A DNA stretch of 31,797 bases, from positions 1-31,797 of the forward strand of contig NZ_FZOB01000016.1 in NCBI RefSeq assembly GCF_900188395.1, written 5' to 3'. Under the pieces are notes generated by a model. It did not search any database and had not been told where the DNA came from. It saw only the letters and a list, made by a program, of their open reading frames with translations. Of the stretch, positions 25,979-31,797 are shown piece after piece (the stretch's first letter is position 1; each line of letters starts with the position of its first letter). This DNA is from Desulfurobacterium atlanticum. Lineage in GTDB: Bacteria > Aquificota > Aquificia > Desulfurobacteriales > Desulfurobacteriaceae. A program made the position numbers and the translations under genes.

Positions 25979-26009
25979 AACAGATATATTTTAGTTTTAG
26001 GAGGGATTT

Positions 26010-28727
26010 ATGAAATTTATGGAAAAGTTGGGACTTGAGAAGATTAGTCGCCAAATATTGTTTATTGTGTTTATTCCTATACTTTTTGTCCTTGTTATTC
26101 TTTTGAGGCAAACCTATACGGAATATACAACTGTCTATAGACCTGCTACTGTTGTTAATGAGCATTTTCCTTTGATTAAAAAGATAGCAAAACTTGCACA
26201 TGACCTTGCAGTGGAGAGGGGCCTTTCTGTTACTTTTCTCTCAAAAGGTGGTGATAAAACTTCAGCTGTCTATAAAAAGCTTTTAAATCAAAGAAGGGAA
26301 GTAGATAAGGATGTAGCTGAGGTAGAGAATATTTTGATTACTCATGGATGGGTGGAAAAGCCGGGGATTCCTGTTTCTATGTTAAATGAGATAAGAAGAA
26401 AAGTGGATGATCTTGAAATTGATGGAATGGTTATTCTTTCAAAATATACAGATTTAATGAATGAGGTAATTAAAAATATTGAACACCTTGCTACAGTTGA
26501 TTTAAAAGATACTGTCTTTGAAAAGGACCTTTACTCTCTTTCTTTTTTTCTGAAATATAAAGATACTTTTGGAAGAGAAAGGGCAATTGCATCAAGTATT
26601 GCCGCTGTTTTACACTCAGGAGATAACGAATCTTTAAGGGAACTAGAAATAGCGTTTTATTCACTTCAAGATAAGAAAAATACTTTAGGTGAAGTTGTAG
26701 AAGCTCTATCTTTTAAGGAAGTTAAAGAGAGGTTTGTAAAATTAAAAGATACTCCTGAATATAAGAAAATTGTATATTTTGAAAATCTTGTAAGGAATGA
26801 AGATTTTAATAAACTTTCTTCCTATACTCCGTTGCAGGTGTTTGATATTTATACATCTTTTTTAAAGGTTTTAAAGCAGTTTCAGGATAAATATATTTCT
26901 CTTTTAGAAAAGAGAGTCTTGAATCTTTACAGTCAGGCTGAAATAAGAATGGTTTTTGATGTTGTGCTTGTTTTTGCTTTAATTATTATTCTTGTTTTTG
27001 TTTTCTCTTTGAGAAAGAAATTAAAGAGTTCCACTTTCGAAATAAGGGAGCTTCTTAACGCTGTTAATAATGGACATTTTGACGTTTCTTTGAATTCAAT
27101 TGCAGGTAAAGATGAGTTTTCTGAGATTAAAAGACTGATTAATGGACTTGTAAACAGTTTTAAAAATGTAATCTCTGAAGTTGAAAAAGTTTCAAAGGGA
27201 ATTTCTGAAGGTAATTTTGATGTTTCTGTTGATAGAAAAATATTTAAGGGGGATTTAAAGTCTCTTGAAAACAACCTTTTACAGATAGTTAATACTTTAA
27301 AGACCTTTATAAAGGAGATTGATAAAGTAACAGAAAGTTTATCATTTGGAGATATAAAAACGGAAGTTGATGTTTCAAAGTTTAAAGGTAAGTATAAGGA
27401 TATAGCAGAAGGACTTAATGAAATTGTTGAAAACTTTAGAAAGGTAGTGAAAGTAGTTGATGGTATTACAGAGGATCTTGCCAGCGCTAAGTTTAAAACT
27501 TACGATGAAAGGTTGCTACCTGGTGATTTGAGGGAAATTATCATAAATGTAAACAGAGCTTCAGAAGATATAAGAAAAGCTCTTGATACACTTGCAGCTA
27601 TTTTAGAGAAAGCAGATATAAACCGTGATATTGATGTTGAATCGTTTAAGGGGGATTTGAGGAAGGTGGGAGAAGCTGCAAACACTTTCACTGTTACTAT
27701 TAGAAGTATTATTAATGAGATAAACAGATTTGTTAATGAACTTGAAAACGGAAATCTGTCTGTAGAAATAGATAATTCCAGGTTTCCTGAATCACTGATT
27801 TCCCTTAAAGAAGCTTTACTGGGTATTCAAGAAACTTTCCTTACAATTAAGCGTTCTCTTCTTATGGTAATGAAAAAGCTTGCTGATGGAAATCTTTTAG
27901 TAAGAATGAATGAAAATGAACTTAAAGGTGATTTAAAAGAGATAGCTATTTCATTTAATAAAGGTGTTGAATCTCTTGGAAACTCTATAGGTATTTCTGT
28001 TAAGACTTTAAAAGAAGCTGTTAATCTGCTTGAAGAGAAGGTAAATAATCTTTCAGAGGTTATGAAAAATATTCTGGAACAGACAGATAAGACGGAAACT
28101 GTGTCAACTGAAGTGGAGGAAGCTTCCAGAGATATAGACTCTCTTGCAAAAGAGGTGTTGAAATTAACCGACCTTTCTTCTAAAAACCTTGCTACAGTAA
28201 GTGATGCTGAAAAGATTATTGAAGAGATTAAAAAGCTGCTTGATCAAAGAACGAAGGAGCTTGCTTCTATTGTTGAAATAATTTTCCAGATTGCAACTCA
28301 AACAAACCTTCTTGCTCTTAATGCTGCAATAGAGGCAGCAAGGGCAGGAGAAGCGGGAAGAGGTTTTGCAGTTGTTGCTGATGAGGTAAGAAAACTTGCT
28401 CAAAAGGTTGTTTCTGCAACAGATCAGATAAAAGCTACAGTTTCCAATATTAATAGTGATATTCAGGAAAAGGTTATAGGTAATGTTTCAAAAGCTTTTG
28501 AGAATATCAAAGAGTCTATGGAGGAGCTTGAGAAAATTGTTATGACTGTTTCAGAAGGTGCGAAAGAGGAAGCTGAATCTATGGAGAAAGTTGCAGAAAC
28601 TGTTAAAGATGTTGCAAGTATGGCTTCTGAAAACTTAAATGACCTTAAGGAAGTTGTTGAAGGAATTACGAGAGTATCAGAGAAAATTAAAGAGCTTGAG
28701 GAAGAGTTAAATAGATTTAAAACCTGA
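26010..28727 (+). CDS. Methyl-accepting chemotaxis protein with a NIT sensor domain and a long HAMP array
   Basis: 905 residues. One N-terminal helix (about 15-33), a periplasmic domain (about 45-310) with the NIT signature [17 protein letters not shown] (62-78), a second helix (314-334), then a cytoplasmic region. NIT domains are linked with nitrate or nitrite sensing. Residues 340-640 are about seven HAMP-like repeats: GHFDVS (355), GNFDVS (401), GDIKTE (447), AKFKTY (493), INRDID (538), GNLSVE (581), GNLLVR (627), spaced 43-46 residues. The signalling tip is canonical: [20 protein letters not shown] then [18 protein letters not shown] (760-797). There is no CheR-docking pentapeptide at the C-terminus. 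AGGAGGG lies before the ATG. No chemotaxis partner genes are in the window. Confidence 0.93.
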   Translation: MKFMEKLGLEKISRQILFIVFIPILFVLVILLRQTYTEYTTVYRPATVVNEHFPLIKKIAKLAHDLAVERGLSVTFLSKGGDKTSAVYKKLLNQRREVDKDVAEVENILITHGWVEKPGIPVSMLNEIRRKVDDLEIDGMVILSKYTDLMNEVIKNIEHLATVDLKDTVFEKDLYSLSFFLKYKDTFGRERAIASSIAAVLHSGDNESLRELEIAFYSLQDKKNTLGEVVEALSFKEVKERFVKLKDTPEYKKIVYFENLVRNEDFNKLSSYTPLQVFDIYTSFLKVLKQFQDKYISLLEKRVLNLYSQAEIRMVFDVVLVFALIIILVFVFSLRKKLKSSTFEIRELLNAVNNGHFDVSLNSIAGKDEFSEIKRLINGLVNSFKNVISEVEKVSKGISEGNFDVSVDRKIFKGDLKSLENNLLQIVNTLKTFIKEIDKVTESLSFGDIKTEVDVSKFKGKYKDIAEGLNEIVENFRKVVKVVDGITEDLASAKFKTYDERLLPGDLREIIINVNRASEDIRKALDTLAAILEKADINRDIDVESFKGDLRKVGEAANTFTVTIRSIINEINRFVNELENGNLSVEIDNSRFPESLISLKEALLGIQETFLTIKRSLLMVMKKLADGNLLVRMNENELKGDLKEIAISFNKGVESLGNSIGISVKTLKEAVNLLEEKVNNLSEVMKNILEQTDKTETVSTEVEEASRDIDSLAKEVLKLTDLSSKNLATVSDAEKIIEEIKKLLDQRTKELASIVEIIFQIATQTNLLALNAAIEAARAGEAGRGFAVVADEVRKLAQKVVSATDQIKATVSNINSDIQEKVIGNVSKAFENIKESMEELEKIVMTVSEGAKEEAESMEKVAETVKDVASMASENLNDLKEVVEGITRVSEKIKELEEELNRFKT

Positions 28728-28744
28728 TTGGCAGTTGTGTAGTA

Positions 28745-28778
28745 AAAAAATAAGGGGGCTTAAGCCCCCTTATTTTTT
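28745..28778. terminator. Perfect bidirectional terminator
   Basis: A 34-base perfect palindrome centred on TTAA: AAAAAATAAGGGGGC and its complement. Poly-T tails occur on both strands, so it ends both the chemoreceptor transcript and the convergent MBL-ffh-rpsP-khpA transcript. Confidence 0.92.
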
Positions 28779-28782
28779 ATGA

Positions 28783-29022
28783 TTATTCTATTATTTCAAG
28801 GACGGCTCTTTTTCCACTTTTTGCTGCAACAGAAGAGATAAGGGTTCTTATAGCTTTTGCTGTCCTTCCCTGTTTTCCTATAACTTTACCAAGATCTTTA
28901 GGATCAACTTTTAGTTCTACAATAACAGTTCTTTCACCTTCTGTTTCAATAACGTTTACTGCATCTGGGTTGTCAACAAGTTTTTTAACAACGCACTCAA
29001 CAAGCTCCTTTACTGCGGACAT
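28783..29022 (-). CDS. khpA: KH-domain RNA-binding protein KhpA
   Basis: 79 residues, essentially one KH domain with the RNA-binding [18 protein letters not shown] loop (GxxG as GKQG). KhpA-type proteins act with KhpB/Jag as RNA chaperones and in some bacteria affect cell envelope growth. The ATG has CAGGAGGC upstream. It lies 21 bases after rpsP, the usual neighbour of this gene, and is the last gene of its operon before the bidirectional terminator. Confidence 0.93.
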   Translation of the reverse strand: MSAVKELVECVVKKLVDNPDAVNVIETEGERTVIVELKVDPKDLGKVIGKQGRTAKAIRTLISSVAAKSGKRAVLEIIE

Positions 29023-29043
29023 GGCTGCCTCCTGTTTTGAGAA

Positions 29044-29286
29044 TTACTGGGCTACTTCAGATTGGGCAAGTTTAATAAGTGAAGCCACTCTTGGTGTAGG
29101 TTCTGCTCCTTTTGCTATCCACTCTCTGGCTTTTTCAATGTCAAGTTTGAGTTCTTTTGATTTGGGATTATAGGTTCCTAAGATTTCTACCGCCTTTCCG
29201 TCTCTTTTTGCTCTTTCATCAGTTACAACGATTTTATAAACTGGAAGCTTTTTCCTTCCCATTTTCTTAAGTCTTATCTTTACCAA
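29044..29286 (-). CDS. rpsP: 30S ribosomal protein S16, with a TTG start
   Basis: 80 residues, the standard S16 length and sequence (VKIRLKKMGRKKLPVYKIVV, then LGTYNPKS). The family's N-terminus is M-V-K-I-R-L; here the first codon is TTG (29286-29284), with a strong AAAGGAGG about eight bases upstream and no ATG before residue 9. It sits between ffh and khpA, a common ribosomal/SRP arrangement. A possible promoter lies in the ffh-rpsP gap. Confidence 0.96.
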   Translation of the reverse strand: MVKIRLKKMGRKKLPVYKIVVTDERAKRDGKAVEILGTYNPKSKELKLDIEKAREWIAKGAEPTPRVASLIKLAQSEVAQ

Positions 29287-29324
29287 CTTCTCTCCTCCTT
29301 TAAAAATCTATTTTGTAAAAGGTA

Positions 29325-29352
29325 ATTTTATACCAAAGGTAATTTAATACAA
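29325..29352 (-). promoter_or_regulatory. Possible internal promoter for rpsP-khpA
   Basis: On the minus strand TTGTAT (29352-29347), 16 bases, TAAAAT (29330-29325), in the 68-base gap after ffh. The same gap carries an 11-base direct repeat AAAGGTAATTT (plus strand, 29318-29328 and 29335-29345), its units 17 bases apart. Either a promoter or a regulatory repeat is possible. Confidence 0.35.
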
Positions 29353-29354
29353 GC

Positions 29355-30701
29355 TTACATAAAAGGAAAGGGCATTTTGCCGCCTTTTTTTGCCATCTTT
29401 TTCTGCATCTTTTTCATCTGTTTCATCATCATTTTAGCCTGGGCAAACTGCTTTAGAAGAGCATCCACATCTTTTACACTTGTCCCACTTCCCTTTGCTA
29501 TTCTTCTTTTTCTGCTTGCGTTTATTATTGCGTGGTTTCTTCTTTCTTCCGGAGTCATTGAGTTAATAATTGCTTCTATTCTCTTAAGTTTTTTGTCATC
29601 AACGGCTTTATCAAGTTGCTTCATTATTTTTTGACTTGATAATCCTGGAATCATTTTTATAAGCTGTTTTATAGGTCCCATTTTCTGTATCATCTCAAGT
29701 TGTTTTTTGAAATCTTCAAGGGTAAACTCGCCTGATAAGAGTTTTTCTTGCATGGAGAGAGCTTCTTTTTCGTCTATAACTTCCTGTGCTTTTTCAACAA
29801 GAGAAACAACATCTCCCATTCCGAGAATTCTTGAAGCCACCCTGTCTGGATAGAAAGGCTCAAAGTCCTCTATCTTTTCACCAACACCGGCAAATTTTAT
29901 AGGTTTGCCGGTAACTCCTTTTACTGAAAGGGCGACGCCTCCTCTTGCGTCTGAGTCAAGTTTTGTAAGAACAATTCCTGTCATTCCGACATTCTCATCA
30001 AACGCTTTGGCAATATTTACAGCTTCCTGGCCGGTCATTGCATCTGATACGAAGAGGATTTCATCAGGCTTCACCTCTTCTTTTATTTTTCTTGCTTCTT
30101 CAAGCATCTCATCATCTATGTGGAGTCTTCCGGCTGTATCAACTATGAGAACATCGTACTGCTCTTCTTTCGCTTTCTCTAAAGCTTCTTTGGCGATTTT
30201 GGCTGCGTCTTTTTCGTTTTGATTAAGATAGACTGGGATATCTATCTGTTTACCTAACTTTTCAAGCTGTAGCATTGCCGCAGGTCGGTATATGTCAACG
30301 GATGTTAAAAGAACCTTTTTTCCCTGCTTCTTTAGATAGTTTGCCAGTTTTGCAGCAGTTGTTGTTTTACCAGAACCTTGAAGACCTATAAGAAGGATTA
30401 CAGATGGTTTACTTTTAAGTTGAAGTTTTTCTGCTTCTCCTCCAAGTGCTTTAACAAGTTCATCGTTTACTATCTTTACAAGTTGTTGAACGGCTGTTAC
30501 TCCTTTTGTAACTTCTGCACCGAGGGCTTTTTCTTTTATATCTTTGATAAAGTCGGAAACAACTTTGTAGTTTACATCCGCTTCAAGGAGAGCTAATTTT
30601 ATTTCTCTTAATCCTTTATTTAATGTTTCTTCATCTATCCTTCCTTTTTTGGCTATTTTTCCTATTGCAGATTGTATTTTTTCCGCGAGTGCGTCAAACA
30701 T
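29355..30701 (-). CDS. ffh: Signal recognition particle protein Ffh
   Basis: The SRP54 GTPase that binds signal sequences of nascent inner-membrane proteins and docks with FtsY. 448 residues: N-terminal helical bundle, G domain with P-loop GLQGSGKTTTAAKLA (about 105-119), DTAGR and TKLD, then a methionine-rich M domain ending in a Met/Lys-rich tail (AKMMMKQMKKMQKKMAKKG) that binds 4.5S RNA and signal peptides. The ATG has CGGAGGAAAAG in front. It follows the MBL-fold gene by 16 bases. Confidence 0.97.
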   Translation of the reverse strand: MFDALAEKIQSAIGKIAKKGRIDEETLNKGLREIKLALLEADVNYKVVSDFIKDIKEKALGAEVTKGVTAVQQLVKIVNDELVKALGGEAEKLQLKSKPSVILLIGLQGSGKTTTAAKLANYLKKQGKKVLLTSVDIYRPAAMLQLEKLGKQIDIPVYLNQNEKDAAKIAKEALEKAKEEQYDVLIVDTAGRLHIDDEMLEEARKIKEEVKPDEILFVSDAMTGQEAVNIAKAFDENVGMTGIVLTKLDSDARGGVALSVKGVTGKPIKFAGVGEKIEDFEPFYPDRVASRILGMGDVVSLVEKAQEVIDEKEALSMQEKLLSGEFTLEDFKKQLEMIQKMGPIKQLIKMIPGLSSQKIMKQLDKAVDDKKLKRIEAIINSMTPEERRNHAIINASRKRRIAKGSGTSVKDVDALLKQFAQAKMMMKQMKKMQKKMAKKGGKMPFPFM

Positions 30702-30717
30702 CTTTTCCTCCGAAAGG

Positions 30718-31428
30718 TTAAAAGGTTATTTCTGTTCCTGCTTTGCAATAGATAAATCTATCCTTAAAAGTTTCTTTGAACACCTTTACAGCTTTTTCAC
30801 CTGTGCAGTGGCAGGGGGCTATGTATTCTGTCATACGTTTTAGTTCTTCGGCAATTTTTTTCACATTTTCGTTTTCTGTTTTATAGAGATGAAACCCACC
30901 TAAAATAAGGAAAAGTTTTTCTTCTGTAATTTCTAAAGCTCTTTGGGTTATTTTCACTATTCCCGGGTGAGAGCAACCTGTAATTAGAATGTATCCTTTC
31001 GGAGTTTTTCCGATAAAGGCGTGTTCAAAGGAAGGATTATCTATCCCTGTTTCTAAAATTCCTGTGGAAAAGATTTCCGGAGCTATAACTGTGGGAGTAA
31101 GTATCGGGACAACAACAGCTTTATCTTTAACCTTTTCTTCCATCTCTTCAGCGTCACTTTCTGGAATGAAAATGTCGGGAGTTTTTGATATGGAGATTAC
31201 CTTTTCTATGCATCCTGTGTGGTCCCAGTGATTATGGGAGATAAAGATACTTTCTGTTTCTTCAAGAGGAATTTCTGCATTCTTGCAGTTTTTTATAAAA
31301 ATATCCGGTTTTGCTCCTGTATCAAATAAAATAGGATTTTCTCCGTCAAGAAAAGCACTGAATCCCCAATCACCTATAAAGCCCTCTTCTGCCAGATTAT
31401 CATATATAACGGTAATACTATTTATCAT
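30718..31428 (-). CDS. MBL-fold metallohydrolase of the dihydropteroate-synthase-like group (cd07713 type)
   Basis: 236 residues. The metallo-beta-lactamase motif HNHWDHTG (residues 65-72) and the second-domain GCSHPGIV match the subgroup once named after methanopterin synthase; bacterial members have no settled reaction. The early FSAFLDGENPILFDTGA strand-turn is the family start. The ATG at 31428 is chosen because it precedes MINSITVIYDN, the usual first strand, with GGAGAAGAG upstream; a 55-codon in-frame extension runs antisense through the tRNA-Leu promoter and is not credible. A perfect TATAAT on the minus strand (31471-31466) with a weak -35 probably serves it. It heads the ffh-rpsP-khpA operon. 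Confidence 0.82.
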   Translation of the reverse strand: MINSITVIYDNLAEEGFIGDWGFSAFLDGENPILFDTGAKPDIFIKNCKNAEIPLEETESIFISHNHWDHTGCIEKVISISKTPDIFIPESDAEEMEEKVKDKAVVVPILTPTVIAPEIFSTGILETGIDNPSFEHAFIGKTPKGYILITGCSHPGIVKITQRALEITEEKLFLILGGFHLYKTENENVKKIAEELKRMTEYIAPCHCTGEKAVKVFKETFKDRFIYCKAGTEITF

Positions 31429-31495
31429 TTTATTTCTCTTCTCCGTGAATTTGTCCAGTTTAATGATTATATAAGTTTTTGCTTTTTTGAAAAAG

Positions 31496-31523
31496 TTGAA
31501 AAAATTTTTTGTCAAGTTATATT
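31496..31523 (+). promoter_or_regulatory. Promoter of tRNA-Leu
   Basis: TTGAAA (31496-31501), 16 bases, TATATT (31518-31523). The predicted start is about eight bases before the tRNA. Promoters for the divergent MBL-fold gene share the same short region. Confidence 0.6.
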
Positions 31524-31537
31524 TTACTCTGAAATCT

Positions 31538-31624
31538 GCCCGGGTGGCGGAATTGGCAGACGCGCAGGACTCAGGATCCTGTGGTGGAAACACCGTGCGG
31601 GTTCAAATCCCGCCCCGGGCACCA
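31538..31624 (+). tRNA. tRNA-Leu (anticodon CAG)
   Basis: A class II tRNA of 87 bases with a long variable arm. The acceptor GCCCGGG pairs with CCCGGGC, the anticodon stem is CAGGA/TCCTG with loop CTCAGGA (anticodon CAG, reads CUG), and the T-arm is GCGGG-TTCAAAT-CCCGC. The discriminator A is followed by an encoded CCA. Only two bases separate it from the stop codon of the convergent transposase-like gene. Confidence 0.97.
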
Positions 31625-31626
31625 CT

Positions 31627-31797
31627 TTAAAGGTAGGGGGTGAGCACATTCTCCCCACCCTTTTCCAATACCCCCAGCCTATTAGCCACCACAAAAACAT
31701 CTTCAAGCAGCACAACAGGGAAACAAGCAACATTAAGATTAAACAAACAATCCCACTTACTCTTTAAAACCTCAAAAGGCGTTCTCCCATTCATACC
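31627..31797 (-). CDS. C-terminal end of a transposase-like gene running in from the right edge (partial)
   Basis: 56 in-frame codons enter from the right edge and end at TAA (31629-31627). The visible start GMNGRTPFEVLKSK has the G-x-T-P-x-E element found after the catalytic domain of DDE integrase-type transposases; the rest (about 40 residues ending GGENVLTPYL) is hydrophobic and unassigned. The coding region runs through the inverted repeat at 31639-31660, a known arrangement in compact IS elements, and the stop may come from flanking DNA. An overlapping frame antisense to the tRNA is a false ORF. The family call (IS481- or IS3-like) is tentative. Confidence 0.55.
   Translation of the reverse strand, partial: GMNGRTPFEVLKSKWDCLFNLNVACFPVVLLEDVFVVANRLGVLEKGGENVLTPYL
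31639..31660 (+). repeat. Right copy of a terminal inverted repeat
   Basis: GGTGAGCACATTCTCCCC followed by ACCC. It matches the reverse complement of 128-149 at 18 of 22 positions. It lies at the 3' end of the transposase-like gene, as the other end of an IS should. The GGGG and CCCC runs could also form an imperfect hairpin after tRNA-Leu and assist termination. Confidence 0.5.

Noticed and set aside
31524-31733. 69-codon minus-strand open frame antisense to tRNA-Leu
   Set aside because: Its second half is the antisense of the tRNA, a common false gene. The transposase-like frame next to it explains the right end better.

Overview
The window reads as ordinary chromosomal DNA of an AT-rich, probably thermophilic, anaerobic or microaerophilic Gram-negative bacterium. 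The protein style (Lys/Glu-rich, short, tightly packed genes), the GT9 heptosyltransferase, the very large periplasmic multiheme cytochromes and the nitrate-sensor-type chemoreceptor fit a deep-branching hydrothermal lineage such as the Desulfurobacteriaceae (Aquificota). That placement is an inference from style and gene content, not from a search.

Left part (1-7009): the left edge holds the first nine codons of a minus-strand gene that looks like an insertion-sequence transposase, with a leader hairpin and a terminal inverted repeat. A promoter and a tRNA-Val/tRNA-Asp pair follow. Then comes a packed minus-strand operon reading metallophosphoesterase - recA - pilT-type ATPase - recX - alaS - thiD, with several overlapping start/stop codons.

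Middle part (7221-13569): a plus-strand run of queF, an MTAP/PNP-type nucleoside phosphorylase, two tandem paralogous membrane diguanylate-cyclase-type genes and an aldehyde dehydrogenase ends in a strong bidirectional terminator. A convergent PerR/Fur-type regulator has a good promoter and a Fur-box-like palindrome. A second purine nucleoside phosphorylase follows.

Core accessory system (13591-20667): a consensus-like promoter drives at least nine tightly coupled genes: a 24-codon leader ORF, a diheme lipoprotein cytochrome, a membrane-anchored cytochrome with 6 canonical and up to 2 non-canonical heme motifs, a di-heme-b-type membrane subunit, a triheme cytochrome, an NHL beta-propeller, a 24-heme cytochrome built of four-heme modules, and two single-span mini-proteins. 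All parts face the membrane or periplasm, so the set reads as a quinone-linked b/c complex feeding a long periplasmic heme wire. It is the most interesting system in the window. An orphan solute-binding lipoprotein and an NhaD-type Na+/H+ antiporter lie directly downstream.

Right part (23842-31797): a GT9 glycosyltransferase (minus), a DUF475/TerC-like membrane protein, and a 905-residue chemoreceptor with a NIT domain and about seven HAMP-like repeats. A perfect bidirectional terminator separates these from a minus-strand operon MBL-fold protein - ffh - rpsP - khpA. A tRNA-Leu(CAG) abuts the 3' end of a minus-strand transposase-like gene that runs off the right edge. The inverted repeats at the two edges match at 18 of 22 positions, so both window ends probably lie in copies of one IS family. 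No gene-free stretch exceeds 300 bases; the longest (7010-7220, 12602-12783, 29-220) are described in the features.
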